From the NCBI GenBank assembly GCA_964490975.1, contig CAZBEQ010000016.1:3583-67582 (forward strand): 64,000 nt of DNA, given 5' to 3'. A program made the position numbers and the translations under genes. This document shows, piece after piece, positions 1 to 9,600 of the stretch. How positions within the stretch are numbered: the stretch's first letter is position 1; each line of letters opens with the position of its first letter. The DNA comes from DTU013 sp964490975 (GTDB taxonomy: Bacteria > Bacillota > Clostridia > Acetivibrionales > DTU013). The notes under the pieces were generated by a model. It had not been told where the DNA came from and did no database searches. It saw nothing but the letters and a program-made list of their open reading frames with translations.

Positions 1-32
1 AGACTGTACCAATCCTTTAACTAAAGAAATTT

Positions 33-61
33 TTGACTGATTCAGGTAAAATTACTATAAT
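33..61 (+). promoter_or_regulatory. Sigma-A promoter of the yjdF leader
   Basis: TTGACT (33-38), a 17-bp spacer and a perfect TATAAT (56-61). Transcription should begin near 68, which places the structured leader at 84-190 at the 5' end of the yjdF mRNA. The match is seen directly; use in vivo is inferred. Confidence 0.75.
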
Positions 62-83
62 TAATTTAGAGAGATAAAAACAC

Positions 84-190
84 GATCCGGGCTGGTCGCA
101 AGCTGAGCTTGCTGCTCGCCCCTGCATCCTGGCTGGTAGTCCGGATGCAGGATTTCCTGTCAGTAACCTGCTCTCCTGGGGTTGTCCATT
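84..190 (+). ncRNA. Probable yjdF-type (azaaromatic-sensing) riboswitch leader
   Basis: The leader is rich in helices: GGGC (89-92) with GCCC (118-121), GCAAGC (98-103) with GCTTGC (107-112), and a perfect 9-bp stem CCTGCATCC (121-129) with GGATGCAGG (143-151). The last arm can alternatively pair with TTTCCTG (153-159). The element lies between a good promoter and the Shine-Dalgarno sequence of a yjdF homologue. The yjdF RNA motif is a known riboswitch class upstream of yjdF genes that binds azaaromatic compounds. Assignment rests on gene context and structure, not on a covariance-model hit, and the boundaries are approximate. Confidence 0.6.
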
Positions 191-223
191 CTCTTGAAAG
201 TAAACTTACAGGAGGAAGTACAA

Positions 224-634
224 ATGAATACAAAGTTGACAGTCCTTTTTGAGGACCCTTTTTGGGTTGGGGTATTTGAAAGGCTTGACGAAGGTTTGCT
301 TGAAACTTCAAGAGTTGTTTTTGGGGCAGAGCCAAAGGATTATGAGGTCTACGCTTTTGTTCTTGAAAACTACTATAGGCTTAAGTTCAGCAAGCCTATT
401 AGCGTTAAGATTGAACCGGAAAAAAGGATAAGTCCAAAGCGGCTTCAACGAATAGTTAGAAAAGAAACTTCGGATTCAGGTATTGGCACCAAAGCACAGC
501 AAGCAATAAAATTGGAATATGAAGCTCGAAAACAGGAACAGAAAAAGACCTCAAAGGAAAAACGTGAGGAGTTGGAGCAGCTTAAGTTTGAAAAAAGGCA
601 GGAAAAAAAGAAGGAAAAGAAAAAGGGTCATTAA
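224..634 (+). CDS. yjdF: YjdF family protein (DUF2992)
   Basis: This 136-residue protein begins MNTKLTVLFEDPFWVGVFE, the typical opening of the YjdF/DUF2992 family. It also has the family's internal FGAEPKDYEVY segment and a very basic, lysine/glutamate-rich C-terminal tail (about residues 100-136) ending KKKEKKKGH. The start at 224 is chosen because AGGAGG (210-215) sits 8 bp upstream; an ATG 42 bp earlier lies inside the structured leader and lacks a binding site. The biochemical function is unknown. In Bacillus the gene is controlled by an azaaromatic riboswitch, and the leader here fits that arrangement, suggesting a role in responding to toxic planar heterocycles. The family call is firm; the physiological role is inference. 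Confidence 0.9.
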   Translation: MNTKLTVLFEDPFWVGVFERLDEGLLETSRVVFGAEPKDYEVYAFVLENYYRLKFSKPISVKIEPEKRISPKRLQRIVRKETSDSGIGTKAQQAIKLEYEARKQEQKKTSKEKREELEQLKFEKRQEKKKEKKKGH

Positions 635-712
635 TGCAGTTTTGTATTGATTTTGCAAGAATTATAGCAAATCTGGAGAATGTATAGCATTTATTTATTT
701 GGAGGCAGAGGG

Positions 713-1075
713 ATGAAATACACATGGCTTGAAGAATATTGTCTTTCTAAGAAGGGCGTTGAAAAAGAATACAAACTCGAATGGGATGCAACAAGGTATA
801 TGATTAAAGACAAAATGTTTATGCTTCAAGGTGGAGACAAAGAAGGCAAACCTATTATTACCGTAAAATTGGAACCTGAACATGGAGAATTCTTAAGGCA
901 GCAATTCAAGGATATTATTCCTGGATACTATATGAATAAGGAACATTGGAATTCATTATATTTGGAGGGCGATGTTCCTGATGAGATTGTTAAGGATATG
1001 CTGGATAAGTCATATAATCTTGTATTTGCTTCACTTAGTAAAAAGCTTCAGAAGGAAATTCTGGAAAATGGATGA
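713..1075 (+). CDS. MmcQ/YjbR family protein
   Basis: This 120-residue protein has features of the MmcQ/YjbR (CyaY-like fold) family: an N-terminal helix ending in a GVEKEYKLEWDATRYMIKDK segment, a strand run through MFMLQGG and IITVKLEP, and the characteristic PGYYMNKEHWNSLYLEGDV segment followed by a C-terminal helix. The start at 713 has GGAGG (701-705) upstream; an in-frame ATG at 680 has no such site. Members are small putative DNA-binding proteins without an established reaction. It follows yjdF on the same strand after 78 bp and may share its transcript. The family call is fairly secure; function is unknown. Confidence 0.85.
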   Translation: MKYTWLEEYCLSKKGVEKEYKLEWDATRYMIKDKMFMLQGGDKEGKPIITVKLEPEHGEFLRQQFKDIIPGYYMNKEHWNSLYLEGDVPDEIVKDMLDKSYNLVFASLSKKLQKEILENG

Positions 1076-1166
1076 TAATAAAAACGGAGGCAAGGTCATG
1101 TCTGTTGTTCTCAGAGTGGTTCAGATTCTCCGTTGAAAATAGCAAATTTAAAAAATAAGGGGTTAT

Positions 1167-1339
1167 ATGACTAACAAAAAGCATACTCTTTTTTGCATAC
1201 TTACAGCGGTAAGGTATCACAGCTTGTTTATGTAGGTATTATTAACAAGGGTAATACTGTACTTTTTATTATGGCAGATGTTTATTCTTGCAGATTATTG
1301 GATAAACGAGGTAACACAGTTGCTCCCGGAAACGTTTAA
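1167..1339 (+). pseudogene. Short remnant of an exported or membrane protein
   Basis: A good binding site (AAGGGG) precedes an ATG at 1167 that opens MTNKKHTLFCILTA, like a signal-peptide start, but this frame stops after 22 codons. A second frame overlaps from about 1190 and continues open to 1339 with protein-like composition (YSGKVSQLVYVGIINKGN, then LLDKRGNTVAPGNV). One frameshift would join the two. I do not recognise the parent. It could also be chance coding; the rest of the 275-bp interval holds nothing clear. Confidence 0.3.
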
Positions 1340-1350
1340 AGAAGAGACTG

Positions 1351-2631
1351 TTACAGAATGATACTTGCTGTAAAGATCCCTTTTTCGGCTGTAAAAGAAT
1401 ACACTCCGTTGTATTTCTGTGCTACCGAAGCGATGCTTTTTGTGCCAAAGCCATGATTTTTCTCTGTGCTTACCGGCATGTCGTCAACAAACAGGACTGT
1501 GCCTTCGTAGTTGTTGATGATTTGGATCATGAGCTTATCGTTTTTTGCTTTACAGATAATTTTTAGGGTTCTGCTGCTTGTGCCTGGAATTTGCTTGCAG
1601 GCATTCACAGCATTTTCAATGGCATTTGCAAAAATAATGCAAAGGTCCATATCGGATACCGTGTTTTTCTCCGGTAGATCGATCTGGGTTTCAACTGTAA
1701 TTTGTGCATTCATGGCCCTTGCAATATAGGAAGATAGAATCAAATTGACGGTATAATTACTACAGTACTTTTCAACCACTGCACTTTCAATGCTTTTATC
1801 GATCGCCTTAATATATTCTTGTGTAGCTGCCGTGTTGTTGTCTGTGAGATAAGCATCTATGAGATTCAGATGGTGTCGCATATCATGGCGATAAAGGATG
1901 GCTTTTCCCTGTGACTCTTTCAATGCTTCTATATGTGACTGTGCTGCGGTTACTTGCATTTGCAGTATGTTTTGTTCGTTTTGCAGGGTGAGCTGTTCTC
2001 TGGTTTGCTTGAATAGACGCAAAATCAAAGCATAAGCGGCAACCGTTAAAATGAGGATGAGTATAATATTCCTGAGAATGGGTGCGCCGAGTACGGTGTC
2101 CAAATTAAACTTTGAAGAAAAATAAATAAGAGCAGTGTAGGAAAGCGGTATCGTGCAAAATCCAAGCCAGCCTTTTTCTGTGTTGTTCAACATGTATAGA
2201 AATGTAGGACGCAGATATCTGTAAATAAGAAACCATATGGCTATATATAGTATGAGGGTCACGACATAGATGACAGCTCTGCTTGAATCAAAAAAACTGG
2301 AGATAATCACTCCGATCAGAGAGCATGATAATGCAATGGCGGCAGTTGTCATATGAATAAAGAACACCTTTATTACACTGAACTTGGATAGTAATGCAAA
2401 GGCTGAAAATATGGGAAGGTAAACAAGAAAGGGATAGTATTTCATGAAATTGGCATATCCATAATTAGCCAGAACAAACCCGTAACATATAAGCAGGGCA
2501 GCCACGAAAACTCCAAACAGGTGGATGTTTTTTTTTAGCTTGATTCTACACTCCAGCAGCATATACATTACGCTGAGAGCAAAAATAAGAGTAACAATAG
2601 ACTTTATGATATCAATCATGCTTATGTCCAT
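1351..2631 (-). CDS. AgrC-like sensor histidine kinase (GHKL)
   Basis: This 426-residue membrane kinase has six or seven hydrophobic segments in residues 8-205, a linker helix, a phosphoacceptor region with YRHDMRHH (His249 is the likely site) and a GHKL ATP-binding domain with N-box NAIENAVNAC (about 336-345) and G-box HGFGTKSI (393-400). This is the architecture of the AgrC/ComD/NatK class, which senses extracellular signals, often peptides, and phosphorylates a LytTR regulator. It starts 5 bp after the response regulator gene and is second in a two-gene operon. No agrB or agrD gene is visible nearby, so the ligand is unknown. Confidence 0.9.
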   Translation of the reverse strand: MDISMIDIIKSIVTLIFALSVMYMLLECRIKLKKNIHLFGVFVAALLICYGFVLANYGYANFMKYYPFLVYLPIFSAFALLSKFSVIKVFFIHMTTAAIALSCSLIGVIISSFFDSSRAVIYVVTLILYIAIWFLIYRYLRPTFLYMLNNTEKGWLGFCTIPLSYTALIYFSSKFNLDTVLGAPILRNIILILILTVAAYALILRLFKQTREQLTLQNEQNILQMQVTAAQSHIEALKESQGKAILYRHDMRHHLNLIDAYLTDNNTAATQEYIKAIDKSIESAVVEKYCSNYTVNLILSSYIARAMNAQITVETQIDLPEKNTVSDMDLCIIFANAIENAVNACKQIPGTSSRTLKIICKAKNDKLMIQIINNYEGTVLFVDDMPVSTEKNHGFGTKSIASVAQKYNGVYSFTAEKGIFTASIIL

Positions 2632-2636
2632 CCAAT

Positions 2637-3362
2637 TTATTTTGACTTAAAGGAATTACTGATATAGGCCTGCTTTACATTTTTTAAAACATTTCTTGAT
2701 ACTGGTATAAAAATGCCGCTTGTCGTTGTAAAACCATAATGTGACAGGTCCTTAACATAGTCCAGGTTGACGACATAGGAGCGATGCGGTTTGATGAAAC
2801 GCTTATCTACTAATAAATCAGCTTCAATCTGAGAAAATGCGCTGGTGCTTTCTAGTGTAATCCCGCCTTTTTGATGAAGACATACGGTTCTTCCCAACAC
2901 CTCAACATAGACCAGCTCGTCGAAGAATACCTTGGACAAGAAGGGGGGTGTTTTTACAAGGATAAACTGTTTTTGACCAATGCAAATACCTTTGAAGGCT
3001 TTTTCCAAAACAGAAAAAAGTTTGTCTTTTTGAATTGGCTTTAGCAGATAGGAAAATGCTTCTACAGAATAAGACTCTACTGCAAACTCCGAGGAGGATG
3101 TCAAAAAAACTATTTTCGCAACAGGATCGTTGCTTCTTATGGCGGTTGCAAGCTCGATGCCGTTTGTGCCCGGCATTATGACGTCCAAAAGAAAAATATC
3201 AAAGTGCTTACCGCTTTCGATCTGATCGATCAGGTGGGCACTGCTCTCAAAGCTGCTGACTTCAACTTTTCCTTCAACAAAGCTGCAACTCAAATATTCA
3301 TCCACTAGCTGACGAATTTGTAAAAGCAGCTGCCTGTCATCATCGCAAATAGCGATTCTCAC
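2637..3362 (-). CDS. LytTR family response regulator (AgrA-like)
   Basis: This 241-residue regulator has a receiver domain (residues 1-120) with the acidic cluster CDDD (6-9), phosphoacceptor Asp60 in FLLDVIMPG and Lys in LLKPIQ. It is followed by a LytTR DNA-binding domain (about 135-236, with RFIKPHRSYVVNLDYV typical of the fold). Translation appears to begin at GTG with GAGGTG upstream. It is the first gene of the operon with the GHKL kinase. A TATAAT -10 box at 3397-3402 (minus strand) lacks a convincing -35 box, as expected of an activated promoter. The divergent SLH gene is an obvious candidate target. Confidence 0.92.
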   Translation of the reverse strand: MRIAICDDDRQLLLQIRQLVDEYLSCSFVEGKVEVSSFESSAHLIDQIESGKHFDIFLLDVIMPGTNGIELATAIRSNDPVAKIVFLTSSSEFAVESYSVEAFSYLLKPIQKDKLFSVLEKAFKGICIGQKQFILVKTPPFLSKVFFDELVYVEVLGRTVCLHQKGGITLESTSAFSQIEADLLVDKRFIKPHRSYVVNLDYVKDLSHYGFTTTSGIFIPVSRNVLKNVKQAYISNSFKSK

Positions 3363-3441
3363 CCTGTCACCTCAGTTAATCTTCAGTATGATGTCTATTA
3401 TATCAGAGCTGGTACAAAAAAACACTGGATATTGCATTTCA

Positions 3442-3489
3442 CGACATAAAATCGACATGTCGTACAGGCGGGAGGTCAGATTTCGACAA
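3442..3489. promoter_or_regulatory. Candidate regulator-binding repeats between divergent genes
   Basis: CGACAT occurs at 3442-3447 and 3453-3458, 11 bp apart (about one helical turn). The second copy forms the palindrome CGACATGTCG (3453-3462), and CGACA recurs at 3484-3488. The cluster lies 40-90 bp upstream of the regulator -10 box and just before the SLH gene leader. LytTR proteins bind spaced direct repeats, so these may be their sites. This sequence does not match a published AgrA consensus that I can recall. Confidence 0.35.
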
Positions 3490-3508
3490 AATATGATAAT
3501 ATGTCCAT

Positions 3509-3606
3509 GCCAGTAAAAGCCGGAGGGCTTTTGGTGTTTTATCTATCATGCATAAAGAATGGGGCTAGTTACTGGCGTATTGCAAATACGAAAAGGATAA
3601 TTTGCA
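3509..3606 (+). ncRNA. Structured 5' leader of the SLH protein gene
   Basis: GCCAGTAA (3509-3516) pairs perfectly with TTACTGGC (3569-3576) and encloses a hairpin AAAAGCC/GGCTTTT (3515-3521 with 3526-3532). Just downstream CGTATT/AATACG (3576-3581 with 3585-3590) competes with TGCAAAT/ATTTGCA (3581-3587 with 3600-3606), because the arms overlap. Mutually exclusive helices before a ribosome binding site (3631-3635) suggest a regulatory leader. It does not match a riboswitch class I can name. Confidence 0.45.
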
Positions 3607-3641
3607 GTAGAGAACTTCTAATTATACATTGGAGGCACAAA

Positions 3642-6600
3642 ATGAAAAACTTAAAAAGAATTATGATAATAATTCTAACACTGGCTATGCTGTGTAGCAT
3701 GCTACCTATGGAAACTTTTGCGCAAGATGCTGCAAAAGTGAATACTGATTTATTTGATGATGTGAAACAAACGGATTGGTATTATGATGCGGTTATGTAT
3801 GCGAACCAAAATGGAATTTTCAGTGGGCTGTCAGATAATGAATTTGGCCCTGATATGAGCATGACAAGAAGTATGTATGTGACTGTTTTAGGACGTATGG
3901 CAAAAATCGACACGAGTCTTTACAAGGGCAATGGTGGATTTAGTGATGTTGATCCAAATGCCTATTATGCACCATATGTAGTATGGGCAGCACAAAACAA
4001 GCTTACCTCAGGCATTGGGGATGGTAAGTTTGGGCCTTCACTTGAAATAACTCATGAACAATTGGCAACTTTTATTGTTCGCTATTTTGATACTTACAAA
4101 ATAAACTATGGATCTTCTGAACAAAACAACACAGAGCCTAAGGATTTGGCTACTGTTGCAGATTGGGCAAAGGATTCTGTTTTAAAACTTTGGAAAGCCG
4201 GGATTTTTGCAGGGGATGTAAATGGCAACTTTGATCCTAAAGGCAATGCAAAAAGAGCAGAGGTTGCGACACTTTCTGTTAGGGTTGTACCTATTATAGC
4301 TAGTGCGGCTACACCTACAAACCCGGACCCGAAGCCGGACCCGAAGCCGGACCCGAAGCCGGACCCAGACCCAGATCCAGATCCAGATCCAGATCCAGAT
4401 CCAGATCCAGACCCAGACCCGATCATAGATCCTAATAAATTTGCAATTACTTTCGAAACAAATGGTGGGCTTCCGATTGCTACAATGCAATATGAGAAAG
4501 GCAAACCAATTAGCACCAGATTACCGGATGCGAAAAAGGATGGGGCAATATTCCTTGATTGGTACACTGACGCAGGACTTACAGATAAGTTTTACACAAG
4601 TGAAGCATTAACAGGTAATAAAAAGCTATATGCAAAGTATGCAGAGCTTGAAAGCCGTGATAAATATGTCAACGACTCGGTTGTTTATGCCGAACAGGGT
4701 GCTGAGTTTAGCTTTACGGTAGTTTCCAAAACTCCCCTCACTGCAGAAAACGTACGTGATGGTATTAAATTGGAGGTCATTGGTGCACCTGAGAGCGTTG
4801 AACTTGAAGTTACACCGGCAGGCGATTCCTCCTATACTGTAAAGGCGAAGGACGGCTTCCGCGAGGGCAGCGCATACACCGTTTCACTTACAGACGGATT
4901 ATTCTTTGCTGATATGGGTGAGGAAATTCGCAATTCCTCATTTACTATCAAAAAAGAAGAAGTTGAAGAGCTTAAAGTAAATGAAAGCATCGAGAAAGTC
5001 GATCAAGAAGAAATCACCCTCAATAATGAAGACGATCAGGGTAAAGGCACATTTACATACACAGGCAATGAAATCCAGGTTGGCGAGGTTGTCTCGATTC
5101 TCCCAACAGGTGAAACTGAACTTGAAGTAATGGATGTAACTGATGGGGAAACTGCAAAACTCGTTAAGGTAACCGACATCAAAGAAAATTCAGATGGCAC
5201 AAAAACCATTACTTATGAGAAGCCGGAAGCTACTGAGGTTTTAAACCTTGGGGAAACACTTCCTTTTGATTCAAACGACTTTGAGGCAGGTTATACTGCC
5301 GACAGCACATCGTTTACAATTGCCAAAGAAAAAGTTAATTTTGATGGCTATGAACATATTGGATTAAGTGCAGATTCAACGATTGACAAAAATGACATCG
5401 TTGTTATCTTTGGTGCTGATGAAGCAGATGATACCGCGGTCTATGGAATGGTAACAAGTGTTGAAGAAATTGACGGAAAGTACATAGTAAACTTTATAAA
5501 AACCACCAAAGATGAAATTGTGAGTAAAGACCAAGAGGTATATCAGCAAGAAGATGCCAATCACGATAGCCTGGCGGCTAAGGCAATTGCTGCCGGTATT
5601 CCCGAACAAATTGAAGCTCAAGTTATTGAGAGCAAATTTGCAGAGGACGCCCTAAGCTTTGCAGCCTATGCAGCCTCACAGACGGATGGTTTTAAAAGCC
5701 TGAATCTGGATGATGCTGAAGACATAATTGGCTTTGTTCCAAAAGTGGAAGTAGGAGATGGTAAATTTGATTTTGCTAACACCATCAATGGAATAGATGT
5801 ACAAGTACGTATTTTGGGTAAAGGTGAAAAATTTGGCGGTTTGCGCTGCGAAGTAAAAATCAGCGGCGAGGTCGAGGTCGGTGAGACAGATGACGGCAGT
5901 GTAACTATGGACCTGTCGGCGGCATTTATACAAGAATTGAAAATTTCATATACAGCTGATGGCCATGCTGTTTGGGCATGGGCAGGGCCTATCCCTTATA
6001 TCCAGGACTATCAGGCAAATGTCAATGTAGATGTTTACAACTATACCGCTATGAGTATAGAGGCTATCATCTCTTCCAAGCAAACAGAACCATCCGGAAA
6101 TGAAACCATCACAAAAATGTTGGACATATCTGAGCAGATTCAATCACTGCTTAAAAAGTCGGAAGCAGATGACGAAACAGGTATTGCTGCGGGGGTGCAG
6201 GATCTATTTGTTCGATATGGCGATATGCTTGAAAATGAAACAGACTATATCACTTTGGTCAACAAGGAGATTTTTGCTGCAAAAGGTAGTGTGTTATACA
6301 TTATTGCCTACAATTTTTCAGCTAATTTTGTAATCAAGGCAAATATCAATGTTGCCATTGGCAGTAACTTTGAATATGAGTCCGGGACGCGTTATAACTT
6401 CTGGTTTAAAATCAAAGCAAAAGAGGCGGGCTCTTCTACTACAAGGCTTGTGGACGAGCGGTTTGACTTCCAGTTCTATATTATGGGCGAGCTTGGCCTT
6501 CGTATAGGAGTAGAGTTGGAATTTGCGGTGGGGCTGTTTGATACCGAAATTGCCAGCGTAGGCTTTGTGGCAGAGGTTGGTGTCTATACAGAGTTTTATG

Positions 6601-9600
6601 GCTTCTTTATTTACGAATACCAAAAAATAATTTCCACTGCTAATATCGTCACTAAAAGCAGCAATATGGCAGGCGCGATCTACCTGGAATTTGGAATTTA
6701 TGTGGAAATTTCCTTTAAAGCACAGGCGCTTGCAGATACCTTTGTATATCAGCCCACACTGTTTGAAGAGAAATGGAAACTACTTGATGCAGGCGAGCGG
6801 GAATATGTATATGATTTCTCATATCAAAAGCCAAGTACTAAAGAAGAAAATTATGTAATTAAAAACAGGACAACCGCAATTCTTCCTGACAGCTATTGGA
6901 GTATGAAGTGTCTTGACCTTACAACAGGTGAGTTATATGACAATGTGCTTCCAAAGCATCGCTTTACATATTCCGTATCAAACCCGGCATTTACCTTTAA
7001 TAAGGAAACAGGAAAAATGGAGGTTAGTGTTCCGGAAAATGTGCGCTATCTTGAAACTGACCTCACCATTAAATGGGCAGGAGCTAAGCTTGCTTTCAGC
7101 AAGGGTGAGCTAAGCCGCACCATTCATGTGGTTTGGTCAAACCTCACAGATGAGGAAATGAGCATTCGTCACAATGTACGAGTTGTGGCAAATGGAAAAA
7201 CAATATGGAGTACAACTGTCGGCGAGGGTGTAGTACCTGTACTGCCAACAGAGGCGGAAATCAAGGCGCTGCTTAAGTTTGCCACATATATGGATGGCAC
7301 AACTGATCTTAAATATACAGGTGAATATAGTCATTATGGGGAACCAACACCTGCGGTTGAGGACCAGGTGTACACAGTTACTGTACCTGAAAAAGAGTAC
7401 ACTCTTGTAGTTAAGAATGTTGAGAATGCAGATGGAACGAAGGAAGATAAGACTTTTGTAGCAAAATTCGGTGAAAAGTTTGATTTGACCGCTCTGTATG
7501 AGTCGGGTGCTAACAAGTCAGCTGACGACGTTATAAACGCATCTTACACCAAGTATTACAGAACAGTTTGCGATGTAGCCCCGGTAAAGGATGCAAACGG
7601 AAACGATATTCCATGGAAAACCATAGATAGTGAAATTGATACAAATTTCGCGAAAGAGTTAATTGCAGCAAATGGATATACTGCAGAATATGTAGACGAT
7701 TCAGTACTTGTAAACTGCCTATTTGTCAATAACCGTGGCGTAAAGCTTGGGGAGAAGGTTGTAAAAGTAAAGAAAGATACAACTCCCGTCTTTGATTACT
7801 ATACATATGCAAAAGACATGGTGGATGGTAAGGACTATATGGTAAGGTCATGGGATAAGACGATAGGCAAGGTAACAGGAAACGAAACATATACAGGTAT
7901 GTGTGTGCTCATTCTTCCTGGTAGTGAAGAATACGACATCACATTTAACACCAATGTAGAAGGCTTAACCGTTGATACCATCAGCCGTGCAAATGGTGCG
8001 TACCTGACTTTGCCACAGCCTGTTCGTGAAGGCTACTCCTTTGGCGGCTGGTACACGGATGATCAATTTACAACTGCATTTACAAGCAAAGAGATGGGCA
8101 ATACAGCAATTGAATTGTTTGCAAAATGGATTGCCAATGTTTATACAGTAAACTTTGACAACAATGCAGAGGGTGCAGCGGTATCAGGTGTAGCTAATCC
8201 TATAGCAGCAACCTACGGTGCAGCTTATGGCGATAACCTTCCATTACTCTACCATCAAGGCTATAACCACATCGGTTGGAGTACAACAAAAAATGGAGCA
8301 CCGGTAAGCATTGTCGAAACAGCAAAAGGCCATACGCTCTATGCTATTTGGAAAGAAAAAATTGTTATTCCATACAATTCAAATAATTACTGGGATACAA
8401 CACACCAAATGTATACCTATAATAAGAATGAGCAACAACGCTTTGAACTGAAGGAAGGAACGAAAGGCGACCTTACTCTGATAGCTAAAGATTTCTACGT
8501 GCAGTACAAAGGGTCAATGTTTGACGAGCCAAGAGCGTTCAAGTGGTTCCAGTTTAAAGAAGGCGAAGCAGCAAACCATGATAGATATGCCGTAATGATT
8601 TACCGTCCGGAGGATGATGAGTACAGAATGTATAAAACAGTCATAACAGATGGACTGATGATTATGAAAGCAAAAAGAACAGACACTGTCGTAAGTGCAC
8701 CGGGTGAAGTCTTGGCGGGCTCAAATAAAGGGGGGCATATTACGGTTGGACCAGCTACTGTAACTGGTACTGACATCGAGGGTGGAATTTTGCAATATGG
8801 CTCTGCAAAAAAGTCTATGTTCGGAATTCCGGACCTCCATGACATAGAAAACTGGAGCGAGTCTCGTACTAAGGCTGACAGCCTGGTATTTGCACGTTTT
8901 ATTAGCAGAAATTACTACGATGTTATTAGTACGAAATACTCGGTGTCCCATGGCGGGACATCAAGGGACACCTCTACCATGAATGTTACGGTCAAAACAG
9001 GGAATAATGGTTCGGACTCTAAAATTTATATTCGATTGAACTATCTTGATGGAACCACGGAAGGCGATTATCAGATGGACAGCGGTAAGAACGACTTTGA
9101 ACAGAATTCTGAGAGAACCTACTCCTTTAGTGTGAACCGTGCGTGGGATATCAAGGGCTTCGACATCATAAAAGATGGTAGTGCTGCTTGGCAATGTGAT
9201 GCTGTTACAGTGTCATTCCCTGACGAGGGCTACCAACTGTCCAAAATTGACATGACTGGTAATGCGGGCTACTTTAATAAGGATCAGACAAAAACGTTCA
9301 ATTTTAGCACAGCTGAGCAAAACAGCACCAAACTTGAGATAGTTTCCATTAATGGCTTTACTACCGGTTTGCCAAGTGAGATAAAGTTAAGCAGTGTAAC
9401 AGAAGACACGATTAAATACTCATTCGATGGCGTAGTGTCTATAGGAGGTAGTAAACCAAGAACATACAATGGCTACTCGAGAACTAGCATTTCACCTATG
9501 ATTTCATTGAGCTTAACGGATACTCCAAGGAATGGTCAGTATTCTGACTATTACAATGCTATAACATACTCCAACTATGATATTACCATTAACAAAGCAA

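Noticed and set aside
4106..4567. Minus-strand open frames of 153 and 102 codons with Gly-Ser or Trp-Ile repeats
   Set aside because: They exist only because the Pro-Asp repeat of the SLH gene is open on the opposite strand.
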